Shown: in pieces, positions 9,421 through 16,988 of the stretch
How positions within the stretch are numbered: position 1 is the stretch's first letter
Layout of the letters: each line of letters starts with the position of its first letter
Source of the DNA: Burkholderia sp. Ax-1724
GTDB lineage: Bacteria; Pseudomonadota; Gammaproteobacteria; Burkholderiales; Burkholderiaceae
NCBI RefSeq assembly: GCF_011752995.1
Contig: NZ_VWWL01000027.1
Location: forward strand, 41,705 to 105,704
Length of the DNA: 64,000 nt
Direction of reading: 5' to 3'
Position numbers and translations under genes: made by a program
Notes under the pieces: model-generated
Databases searched by the model: none
Seen by the model: the letters and a program-made list of their open reading frames with translations, nothing else
Told to the model about the DNA's origin: nothing

Positions 9421-10788
9421 TTAGCGCATGCCGGGCAGCATGCCTTTCATGCCGCGCATCATCTTCTGCAGATTGCCGCCCTTGAGCTTCTTCATCATCG
9501 TGCGCATCTGCTCGTACTGGTTCAGCATGCGGTTGACTTCCTGCACCTGCACGCCCGCGCCCGCGGCGATGCGGCGCTTGCGCGTCGCCTTAATCAGCTC
9601 GGGCTTGGCGCGCTCGGCCGGCGTCATCGAGTTGATGATGCCTTCCATGCGGCGCATCTGCTTCTCGGCCTGGCTCATGTCGGCGCCGGCCGCGGCCTGC
9701 TGGAACTGCGCGGGCAGCTTGTCCATCAGCGACGACAGGCCGCCCATGCCTTTCATTTGCGTGAGCTGCGCGCGGAAGTCGTTGAGGTCGAAGTCGCCGC
9801 CTTTCTTGACCTTGTCGGCGAGCTTCTGCGCGGCCTGCACGTCGACGCCGCGCTGCGCTTCCTCGACGAGCGCGAGGATGTCGCCCATGCCGAGAATCCG
9901 GCTTGCCATGCGGTCCGGGTGGAACACTTCGAGGCCGTCGAGCTTTTCGGCCACGCCGACGAACTTGACCGGCTTGCCCGTCACGTGACGCACCGACAGC
10001 GCCGCGCCCCCGCGCGAATCGCCGTCAAGCTTGGTGAGCACGACGCCGGTGAGCGGCAGCGCGTCGCTGAACGCCTTCGCGGTATTGACCGCGTCCTGGC
10101 CGAGCATCGCGTCGACGACGAACAGCGTTTCGGCCGGCTTCAGTTCGGCGTGCAGCGCGGCGATTTCGTTCATCATCGCTTCGTCGATACCGAGACGGCC
10201 GGCCGTGTCGACGAGCAGCACGTCGTGGTAATGGCGCCTGGCCCAGTCCACCGCGGCGCGCGCGATATCGACCGGCTTCTGGTCGGGCTCGGACGGGAAG
10301 AAGTCCGCGCCGACCTGCTCGGTCACCGTTTTCAGCTGGGCGATAGCGGCGGGCCGATAGACGTCGCACGAAACCGTCAGCACCTTCTTCTTGTACTTCT
10401 CGCGCAAGAGCTTGGCGAGCTTGCCGACCGTGGTCGTCTTGCCGGCACCTTGCAGACCCGCCATCAGGATGATCGCGGGCGGCGTGACGGCGAGGTTGAG
10501 CTCGGCGGCCTTGCCTTCGTAGTCGCCGCCGATCACCGCGGTCAGCTCGCGCTGCACGACGCCGACGAGCGCCTGGCCCGGCGACAGGCTGGCGATCACT
10601 TCCTCGCCAAGCGCCTTCTCCTTGACCTTGGCGATGAACTCGCGCACGACGGGTAGCGCCACGTCGGCCTCGAGCAGTGCGAGACGCACTTCGCGCAGCA
10701 TTTCCTGGGTGTTCGCCTCGGTGAGCCGGGCTTCGCCGCGCAGCGTCTTGACGACGCGCGCCATCCGTTGAGTCAGATTGTCGAGCAT
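9421..10788 (-). CDS. ffh: Signal recognition particle protein (Ffh)
   Basis: SRP54-type GTPase that binds 4.5S RNA and targets nascent inner-membrane proteins. The 455-aa product has the N helical bundle (1-90), the G domain with GLQGAGKTTT (111-120), DTAGR, a TKLDGDSRGG motif, and a Met-rich M domain from about 330 containing the GAGVQVQEVNRMLNQYEQM RNA-binding region. Full length for the family. The ATG at 10788 leaves 81 bp to the divergent ypjD-like gene; ffh next to a ypjD relative is also seen in E. coli. Confidence 0.97.
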   Translation of the reverse strand: MLDNLTQRMARVVKTLRGEARLTEANTQEMLREVRLALLEADVALPVVREFIAKVKEKALGEEVIASLSPGQALVGVVQRELTAVIGGDYEGKAAELNLAVTPPAIILMAGLQGAGKTTTVGKLAKLLREKYKKKVLTVSCDVYRPAAIAQLKTVTEQVGADFFPSEPDQKPVDIARAAVDWARRHYHDVLLVDTAGRLGIDEAMMNEIAALHAELKPAETLFVVDAMLGQDAVNTAKAFSDALPLTGVVLTKLDGDSRGGAALSVRHVTGKPVKFVGVAEKLDGLEVFHPDRMASRILGMGDILALVEEAQRGVDVQAAQKLADKVKKGGDFDLNDFRAQLTQMKGMGGLSSLMDKLPAQFQQAAAGADMSQAEKQMRRMEGIINSMTPAERAKPELIKATRKRRIAAGAGVQVQEVNRMLNQYEQMRTMMKKLKGGNLQKMMRGMKGMLPGMR

Positions 10789-10869
10789 GGGGAGCGATGA
10801 ACGGTGGGGCCCGCGCAGCGCGCGAAGCGCAAGACGTCGCGGAGCAGGGCCCTAGTGTAAACTTCGAAT

Positions 10870-11805
10870 ATGGATATTGTACTGTATGCCCTCACCGCGC
10901 TTCTCTACGGCGGCCTCGCCGTGGCCGGCTGGCGCTCGCACCGGCACGCGGCCGCGCGCCCGCTGCTCGAGAGCGTGCCGCCGTTGTCCCCGCCGTTGCC
11001 TGTCAATGCCGCCGGCACGGGCGCTTCGGTCGCCACCGGTATGAGCGTGCCCGGGCGCGCGCTCCTGTGCGTCGCGCTGCTCGCTCACGGCGTGCTGCTG
11101 CATACCACGATCTTCCCGCAGAACGCGATGGTGTTCGGCTTCGCGTTCGCGCTGTCGGCGATGTTCTGGCTCGGCGCCGGCATCTACTGGATCGAGAGTT
11201 TCTTCTTCCCGCTCGACGGCTTGCGGCTGCTCGTGTTGCCGCTCGCCTGCGTCGCGTCGCTGCTGCCGCTCGCGTTCGGCGGGGTGCGCGTGCTGCCGTA
11301 TGCGGCCGCGCCGATGTTCAAGCTGCACTTCCTGATCGCGAACATCGCCTACGGTCTGTTCGCGATCGCGGCACTGCACGCGATCCTGATGCTCGCGGTC
11401 GAGCGGCGTCTGCATGCGATGCGCGGCGGTCTCGCGCAACGGCACGCGGCGGCCGGCAACGGCTGGTGGTCGAGCTGGCTCGACACGCTGCCGCCGCTGC
11501 TTACGCTCGAAAAGCTGCTGTTCCGTCTGATCGGCGCCGGCTTCGTGCTGCTCACGCTGACGCTCGTCTCGGGCATCCTGTTCAGCGAGCAACTGATCGA
11601 CCGCGCGTTGCGGCTCGATCACAAGACCGTGTTCGCGATTCTCTCGTGGGTGATGTTCGGCGCGCTGCTGACCGCGCGCAAGGTATCCGGCTGGCGCGGC
11701 CGTGCGGCATTGCGCTGGGTGCTGGCCTCGTTCGTCGCGCTGTTGCTCGCGTACGTCGGCAGCCGTTTTGTTTTCGAGGTGCTGTTGCACCGGCCTGTAG
11801 TGTGA
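10870..11805 (+). CDS. YpjD/CcsA-like cytochrome c assembly family membrane protein
   Basis: Integral membrane protein of the CcsA/HemX-like family, related to E. coli YpjD (next to ffh), where the exact role is not settled. The 311-aa product is almost wholly hydrophobic, with about eight predicted membrane segments; LHFLIANIAYGLFAIAALHAILMLAVERR contains the conserved His region, and LTLTLVSGILFSEQ lies before the last pair of helices. The ATG at 10870 is the only reasonable start. It is followed after 10 bp by a PP0621-type gene and then ampD, an apparent three-gene operon. Confidence 0.85.
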   Translation: MDIVLYALTALLYGGLAVAGWRSHRHAAARPLLESVPPLSPPLPVNAAGTGASVATGMSVPGRALLCVALLAHGVLLHTTIFPQNAMVFGFAFALSAMFWLGAGIYWIESFFFPLDGLRLLVLPLACVASLLPLAFGGVRVLPYAAAPMFKLHFLIANIAYGLFAIAALHAILMLAVERRLHAMRGGLAQRHAAAGNGWWSSWLDTLPPLLTLEKLLFRLIGAGFVLLTLTLVSGILFSEQLIDRALRLDHKTVFAILSWVMFGALLTARKVSGWRGRAALRWVLASFVALLLAYVGSRFVFEVLLHRPVV

Positions 11806-11815
11806 GCGTGTCACC

Positions 11816-12133
11816 ATGCGACAAATCTTTTTGCTGATCCTGCTGTTCATCGTCGGTCAATGGCTCGTGAAGGCGCTGCGCCGTCACGACGCGCAAACCG
11901 CGCAACGCACGGGCGCCGGCGCGAATGGTGCGAACAGCGGTGCCAACGCCGCGAATAACGGCGCAGGTTCGTCCAACGGGCAGCCGCAGCTTGCCGAGCC
12001 GATGATCCGCTGCGTCGAGTGCGGCGTGCATGCGCCGCAGAGCGACTCGGTGAGCGTGGCGGGGCAGACCTTCTGCTGCGCCGCGCACGCGCAGCGTCAC
12101 GGCGCGCGTCCGAGCGGCCGCGACGCCCGATGA
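11816..12133 (+). CDS. PP0621 family small membrane-anchored zinc-ribbon-like protein
   Basis: 105-aa protein with one N-terminal membrane helix (IFLLILLFIVGQWLVKAL), a low-complexity Ala/Asn/Gly linker (about 30-60), and a C-terminal metal-binding-like knuckle CVECG...FCCAAHAQRH. This fits the PP0621 family of unknown function. Its stop overlaps the ampD start (ATGA at 12130-12133), implying translational coupling. Confidence 0.82.
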   Translation: MRQIFLLILLFIVGQWLVKALRRHDAQTAQRTGAGANGANSGANAANNGAGSSNGQPQLAEPMIRCVECGVHAPQSDSVSVAGQTFCCAAHAQRHGARPSGRDAR

Positions 12134-12726
12134 GCGTCGCGTTCGCCGTCGATGCCGACGGTTGGGTTTCCGCCGCGCGCAAGCTGCCCTCGCCGAATTT
12201 CGAAGCGCGGCCGCAAGGTGCCGTGCCGACGCTGATCGTCGTCCACAACATCAGCCTGCCGCCGAACGAGTTCGGCGGCACCGCGATCGCCGAGCTGTTC
12301 CAGAACACGCTCGACTGCGATGCGCATCCGTACTACGACACGCATCTGCGCGGCGTGCGCGTGTCCGCGCATTTCGTGATTCATCGCGACGGCGCGCTCG
12401 AACAGTTCGTGTCGTGCAACGAGCGCGCGTGGCACGCGGGGCCGTCGAATTTTTTCGACCGCGAGCGCTGCAATGATTTCTCGATCGGCATCGAGCTCGA
12501 AGGCAGCGACACCACCGCCTTCGAAGCGGCGCAATACCGCACGCTCGCCGCGCTCGTGAGCGCTTTGAAGGCACGCTATCCGATCGACGCGCTCGCCGGT
12601 CACTCCGACATCGCGCCCGGCCGCAAGACCGATCCCGGTCCGCATTTCGAGTGGCCGCGACTGCAGCGCGACACCTCGCTCGACGCTCGGTATTTCCCCT
12701 ATCTCAAGTTTTCCGCGGGCCGGTAA
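12130..12726 (+). CDS. ampD: 1,6-anhydro-N-acetylmuramyl-L-alanine amidase
   Basis: Cytoplasmic zinc amidase recycling anhydro-muropeptides; in relatives its loss derepresses AmpC beta-lactamase. The start is the ATG at 12130, coupled to the upstream gene by a 4-bp overlap; the longer frame to 12019 is an artefact of the upstream gene. The 198-aa product has the amidase_2 fold with zinc ligands expected in LIVVHNISLPP (His), in SAHFVIHRDG, and in GHSDIAPGRKTDPG (His and Asp), the last being the AmpD signature. No signal peptide, as expected for AmpD. Confidence 0.95.
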   Translation: MSVAFAVDADGWVSAARKLPSPNFEARPQGAVPTLIVVHNISLPPNEFGGTAIAELFQNTLDCDAHPYYDTHLRGVRVSAHFVIHRDGALEQFVSCNERAWHAGPSNFFDRERCNDFSIGIELEGSDTTAFEAAQYRTLAALVSALKARYPIDALAGHSDIAPGRKTDPGPHFEWPRLQRDTSLDARYFPYLKFSAGR

Positions 12727-12855
12727 ACGGCCTTCCGCGATCCTTCGCGCAATCTCGTGTAAAGCGCGCGGAACAAGGCGCCGCCTCGTTCCGCACGCGA
12801 TGCCTTTTGCGCGCGCGAGCAGAAAAGTCAAGACTTCGAAAGCAAATAAAACGGT

Positions 12856-12883
12856 TTGACCTGTCTCGAATCTCCACTATACT
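12856..12883 (+). promoter_or_regulatory. Putative nrdA promoter
   Basis: TTGACC at 12856-12861 and TATACT at 12878-12883 are separated by 16 bp. The -10 lies inside NrdR box 1, so repressor binding would block it directly. Confidence 0.65.
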
Positions 12884-12889
12884 TGGTGC
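12874..12889 (+). promoter_or_regulatory. NrdR box 1
   Basis: CCACTATACTTGGTGC fits the NrdR consensus acaCwAtATaTwGtgt at most core positions and overlaps the -10 box. It lies exactly 31 bp (three helical turns) before box 2. Confidence 0.75.
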
Positions 12890-12904
12890 CACAAACCCGG
12901 TTTC

Positions 12905-12920
12905 GCACTATATCTTGTGT
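12905..12920 (+). promoter_or_regulatory. NrdR box 2
   Basis: GCACTATATCTTGTGT is a close match to the NrdR consensus. The tandem arrangement with a 31-bp period is the standard NrdR operator architecture upstream of RNR genes. Confidence 0.8.
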
Positions 12921-12924
12921 TGGC

Positions 12925-12945
12925 TGTGCATAACCATGTGAATAA
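12925..12945 (-). promoter_or_regulatory. Two DnaA-box matches
   Basis: TGTGCATAA (12925-12933) and TGTGAATAA (12937-12945) are, on the minus strand, TTATGCACA and TTATTCACA; both fit TTATNCACA and are spaced 12 bp apart. E. coli nrdA also has upstream DnaA boxes, so replication-linked control is plausible. Confidence 0.55.
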
Positions 12946-13259
12946 CCGGGTGTATAAGTCTGCGGCGCCCCGCTCTTCGAGCATGGCGCCGCAAGCATTC
13001 CAGGCAGCGAAAAATTCCTGGGGCGCGGCGGGTAAGGGGATCTCCGGCCGCATCCAGACGCATTCAGGAAAGGACCAGCCAGTGATCGCGACATGCTCGA
13101 TGACGACCGACATCAAATCGAACCAGGCCTCATCGCAGTCGCATCCCGCCAACCGGCGTAGCCGGCCTTCCTGTATCTCATCGCACGCGCTCGCGGCGGC
13201 GCGGCGTTCGATTTAATCCGCGGCACTCGCCGCAATTTCCAGGACCAGGAGCTTTGCAC

Positions 13260-16200
13260 ATGCAAACCACCGACAACGCGACGACCCGCTACGAGGGCTC
13301 ACCGGCTGGCCAGGCCTTCGGCCAGGCACAGAGCGCGCAGGCGCTCGCGCCGCACACCAGCTACGCCGACTACAAGGTGATCCGCCGCAACGGCAGCGTG
13401 GTGGCGTTCGAGCCGTCGAAAATCGCGATCGCCGTGACGAAGGCGTTCCTCGCCGTCAACGGCGGTCAGGGCGCGGCGTCGGCGCGGGTGCGCGAACTGG
13501 TCGAGCAATTGACGCAGAGCGTGGTGCGCGCGCTCGTGCGCAGCCGCCCGAACGGCGGCACGTTCCATATCGAAGACATTCAGGATCAGGTCGAACTCGC
13601 GCTGATGCGCGGCGGCGAACACAACGTCGCGCGTGCCTACGTGCTGTACCGCGAGAAGCGCAACCAGGCGCGCGTGCACGACGAGCAGGCCGGCGCGGGC
13701 AGCACGCCGGGCCTGAACGTGACCGACAACGGCGTCACGCGTCCGCTCGACATGGCGGCGCTGCGCGGCATCATCGAGTCGGCGTGCGCGAATCTCGGCG
13801 AGGCGGTGAGCGCCGAGCCGATCGTCGCGGAAACGGTGAAGAACCTGTACGACGGCGTGCCGATGAGCCAGGTGTACGACTCGGCCATCCTCGCCGCGCG
13901 CACGATGATCGAAAAGGACCCGGCCTACAGCCAGGTCACCGCGCGCATCCTGCTGCACACGATCCGCCGCGAGATCCTCGAAGAAGAAGTGACGCAAGCC
14001 GAAATGGGCGAGCGCTACGCCGAGTACTTCCCGCAGTTCATCAAGCGCGGCGTGCAGGCGGAACTGCTCGACGACAAGCTGCTGCAGTTCGACCTGAAGC
14101 GTCTCGGCGCCGCGCTCGACGCGAATCGCGACCTGCAGTTCGGCTACCTCGGTCTGCAGACGCTGTATGACCGCTACTTCCTGCATCACGACAACGTGCG
14201 CATCGAGATGCCGCAGGCATTCTTTATGCGTGTGTCGATGGGCCTCGCGCTCAACGAGATCGACCGCGAAGCGCGCGCGATCGAGTTCTACAACGTGCTG
14301 TCGAGCTTCGACTTCATGAGCTCGACGCCGACGCTGTTCAACTCGGGCACGCGCCGCTCGCAACTGTCGTCGTGCTACCTGACCACGGTCGACGACGACC
14401 TCGACGGCATCTACGAAGCGCTCAAGGAAAACGCGCTGCTCTCGAAGTTCGCGGGCGGCCTCGGCAACGACTGGACGCGCGTGCGCGCGCTCGGCTCGCA
14501 CATCAAGGGCACCAACGGCAAGTCGCAAGGTGTCGTGCCGTTCCTGAAGGTCGTCAACGACACGGCGGTCGCCGTGAACCAGGGCGGCAAGCGCAAGGGC
14601 GCGGTGTGCGCGTACCTCGAATCGTGGCATCTCGACATCGAGGAATTCCTCGAGCTGCGCAAGAACACCGGCGACGACCGTCGCCGCACGCACGACATGA
14701 ACACCGCGAACTGGATTCCCGACCTGTTCATGAAGCGCGTGATGGAAGGCGGCGACTGGACGCTGTTCTCGCCGTCCACCTGCCCGGACCTGCACGACAA
14801 GTTCGGCGCCGAGTTCGAAGCGGCTTACACGGCTTACGAAGACAAGGTCGTGCGCGGCGAGATCAAGCTGTTCAAGAAGATTCCGGCGGCGCAGCTGTGG
14901 CGCAAGATGCTCGGCATGCTGTTCGAAACCGGCCATCCGTGGATCACGTTCAAGGACCCGTGCAACGTGCGCTCGCCGCAGCAGCACGTCGGCGTCGTCC
15001 ACTCGTCGAACCTGTGCACGGAAATCACGCTGAACACGAGCGATGCCGAAATCGCCGTCTGCAACCTCGGCTCGGTGAACCTCGTCGCGCACCTGAAGGA
15101 GCAGGCCGACGGCACGCTCGCGCTCGACCACGACAAGCTGAAGCGCACGGTCAGCGTCGCGATGCGCATGCTCGACAACGTGATCGACATCAACTACTAC
15201 GCGGTCGCCAAGGCGCGTAACTCGAACCTCAAGCATCGTCCGGTCGGCATGGGCATCATGGGCTTCCAGGACTGCCTGCACGTGCTGCGCACGCCGTACG
15301 CGTCGCAGGAAGCGGTCGAGTTCGCCGATCGCTCGATGGAAGCGGTCTGCTACTACGCGTACTACGCGTCGACCGAGCTCGCCGAAGAGCGCGGCCGCTA
15401 TTCGAGCTACCGCGGTTCGCTGTGGGATCGCGGCATCCTTCCGCAAGACTCGGTGAAGCTGCTCGAGCAGGCGCGCGGCGGCTACGTCGAAGTCGATGCG
15501 AGCGAGTCGATGGACTGGGCGGCGCTGCGCTCGCGCATCGCGACCTACGGCATGCGCAACTCGAACTGCGTGGCGATCGCGCCGACCGCGACGATCTCGA
15601 ACATCATCGGCGTGTCGGCATGTATCGAGCCGACGTACCAGAACCTCTACGTGAAGTCGAATCTGTCTGGCGAATTCACCGTGGTCAACGACTACCTCGT
15701 GCGTGACCTGAAGGCGCGCGGCCTGTGGGACGAAGTGATGGTCGCCGACCTCAAGTACTTCGACGGCACGCTCTCGCGCATCGACCGCATCCCGGCCGAC
15801 CTGCGCGCGATCTACGCGACCGCGTTCGAAGTCGATCCGGTGTGGCTCGTCGAGGCGGCGTCGCGTCGTCAGAAGTGGATCGACCAGGCGCAGTCGCTGA
15901 ACATCTACATGGCGGGCGCATCGGGCAAGAAGCTCGACGAGATCTACAAGCTCGCCTGGGTGCGCGGTCTGAAGACGACCTACTACCTGCGCACGATGGC
16001 GGCGACGCACGTCGAGAAGTCGACGGTCGCGCACGGCGCGCTGAACGCGGTGAGCTCGGGTCACGAAGGCTCGGGCGGCGCAGGCGGCGCGGCGGGCGGT
16101 GCAGCCGGCGGCTTCGGCGTGAGCGGCGGTGCGGCGGGTGGCGCAGCGGGGGGCTTCCAGGCTGCGGCTTCGTCGGCGGCTTCGTCGGCGGCATCGGCAG

Positions 16201-16298
16201 CGGTCGAAGCAGTTGCTTCGGCACCCGAAGCAGAGGGTCCGGTGTGCATGATGCGTCCGGGCGACCCTGGCTTCGACGAGTGCGAGGCTTGCCAGTAG
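13260..16298 (+). CDS. nrdA: Class Ia ribonucleoside-diphosphate reductase, alpha subunit
   Basis: Aerobic RNR large subunit making dNDPs from NDPs. The start is the ATG at 13260 (AGGAG about 8 nt upstream), giving 1012 aa. An ATP-cone domain occupies about residues 36-130 (YKVIRRNGSVVAFEPSKIAIAV...), followed by the 10-stranded barrel: SSCYLTT active-site Cys region, the NLCTEITL segment, and the PTATISNI loop. The C-terminus ends DECEACQ, the CxxC that re-reduces the active site. Just before it is an atypical 100-residue linker of Gly/Ala/Ser repeats, longer than the flexible tail of E. coli NrdA (761 aa overall). nrdB follows after 690 bp. Confidence 0.97.
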   Translation: MQTTDNATTRYEGSPAGQAFGQAQSAQALAPHTSYADYKVIRRNGSVVAFEPSKIAIAVTKAFLAVNGGQGAASARVRELVEQLTQSVVRALVRSRPNGGTFHIEDIQDQVELALMRGGEHNVARAYVLYREKRNQARVHDEQAGAGSTPGLNVTDNGVTRPLDMAALRGIIESACANLGEAVSAEPIVAETVKNLYDGVPMSQVYDSAILAARTMIEKDPAYSQVTARILLHTIRREILEEEVTQAEMGERYAEYFPQFIKRGVQAELLDDKLLQFDLKRLGAALDANRDLQFGYLGLQTLYDRYFLHHDNVRIEMPQAFFMRVSMGLALNEIDREARAIEFYNVLSSFDFMSSTPTLFNSGTRRSQLSSCYLTTVDDDLDGIYEALKENALLSKFAGGLGNDWTRVRALGSHIKGTNGKSQGVVPFLKVVNDTAVAVNQGGKRKGAVCAYLESWHLDIEEFLELRKNTGDDRRRTHDMNTANWIPDLFMKRVMEGGDWTLFSPSTCPDLHDKFGAEFEAAYTAYEDKVVRGEIKLFKKIPAAQLWRKMLGMLFETGHPWITFKDPCNVRSPQQHVGVVHSSNLCTEITLNTSDAEIAVCNLGSVNLVAHLKEQADGTLALDHDKLKRTVSVAMRMLDNVIDINYYAVAKARNSNLKHRPVGMGIMGFQDCLHVLRTPYASQEAVEFADRSMEAVCYYAYYASTELAEERGRYSSYRGSLWDRGILPQDSVKLLEQARGGYVEVDASESMDWAALRSRIATYGMRNSNCVAIAPTATISNIIGVSACIEPTYQNLYVKSNLSGEFTVVNDYLVRDLKARGLWDEVMVADLKYFDGTLSRIDRIPADLRAIYATAFEVDPVWLVEAASRRQKWIDQAQSLNIYMAGASGKKLDEIYKLAWVRGLKTTYYLRTMAATHVEKSTVAHGALNAVSSGHEGSGGAGGAAGGAAGGFGVSGGAAGGAAGGFQAAASSAASSAASAAVEAVASAPEAEGPVCMMRPGDPGFDECEACQ

Positions 16299-16404
16299 GC
16301 GGACGGCAGGCAGCGGGAGCGCTGCTTGCTCAATGCGAGCGAGGTCGTAGGTGATGACCCGCATGCGGCGAGCAGCGCACCGCGCGCAGATGAAGTAGCA
16401 GCAG

Positions 16405-16444
16405 GCCGATGAGCGGCGAGCGGGATCGAAGTCTCGCCGCTCAT
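16405..16444. repeat. Perfect 14-bp inverted repeat in nrdA-nrdB spacer
   Basis: CGATGAGCGGCGAG at 16405-16418 is exactly complementary to CTCGCCGCTCATCG at 16431-16444, with a 12-nt loop. It would form a very stable RNA hairpin about 105 nt after the nrdA stop. No U-tract follows; a role as mRNA 3'-end protector, processing site or protein operator is possible. Confidence 0.8.
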
Positions 16445-16758
16445 CGAAGTAGCGAAGCAGCACCGAAGTGAGCAAGACAGTCGGCAGAGCGGTCGGCAAC
16501 AGCGGACGAAGCGCACGACAGTGCGCGCAACACGGTGTCCGGCGAACGCCTCGCTCGACGAGGCGAGCAAGGAAGCGAGTCAGGAAGCGAGCAACGTCGG
16601 CAGCCGCACGCATCGCTCGACACCACATCGAGCTTCACTCGCCAGCGCCGACGCAAGACGGCCAACACAGCTCACCGCCGACGCTCGCGATGAGCGGCTC
16701 GCGCAGCATCGATCGATCAACGGATGCCGCGAACGCACTGCGCAATACAGATAGATAG

Positions 16759-16788
16759 AGCAGCGAAACGTCGTGACGAAACGTTGCT
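16759..16788. other. Symmetric two-step hairpin upstream of nrdB
   Basis: AGCAGCG...CGTTGCT forms the outer stem, an A-rich internal loop (AAA on both sides) follows, and CGTC/GACG closes a small loop. The symmetry suggests a structured leader element for nrdB, about 200 nt upstream of its ATG. Confidence 0.5.
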
Positions 16789-16988
16789 CTTCGAGTTCGC
16801 GAAGTACCTCGACAACGCATGTTCAACACGCATTCGATACGCCTCACTCGACGCATCGCACGCAGCATGTCGAACAAAGTGTTGTATGAACGTAGCAACG
16901 CGAATCGAAAACAGGAATTTTCATGAACGAACTCTTTTATCGCTCGTGAAAAGATGGTACAAACCGTTCTAAATTGATGGTGACATTT

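Larger units (their letters stand above)
12727..13259. other. 533-bp ampD-nrdA spacer: regulatory region plus long nrdA leader
   Basis: The first 110 bp hold nothing I recognise. Then come a promoter, two NrdR-type boxes and two DnaA-box matches (12856-12945, listed separately). The remaining 310 bp form a long 5' leader before the nrdA ATG. Short overlapping frames on both strands (12917-13216 plus, 12877-13152 minus) have no ribosome-binding site or family resemblance, and I do not call them genes. Confidence 0.7.
16299..16988. other. 690-bp nrdA-nrdB spacer with several hairpins
   Basis: No gene can be supported. It contains a 10-bp hairpin right after the nrdA stop (16306-16329), a perfect 14-bp inverted repeat (16405-16418 with 16431-16444), GCGCAC/GTGCGC (16511-16526), CGCCTCG/CGAGGCG (16547-16565) and a two-part stem at 16759-16788. 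None is followed by a T-run, so they are not ordinary terminators. The frame at 16468-16758 encodes a very Arg/Ser-rich polypeptide with no recognisable domain or ribosome-binding site. Confidence 0.65.

Noticed and set aside
12877..13152. 91-aa minus-strand frame in the nrdA leader
   Set aside because: Reads through the NrdR and DnaA boxes and has no ribosome-binding site; more likely chance.
13299..16628. 1109-codon minus-strand frame opposite nrdA
   Set aside because: Composition (His/Arg/Val/Asp runs) and lack of motifs show it is a shadow of nrdA.
16468..16758. 96-aa Arg/Ser-rich frame between nrdA and nrdB
   Set aside because: No ribosome-binding site or domain, and it overlaps hairpins; an Arg/Ser-rich product is what random GC-rich sequence gives.
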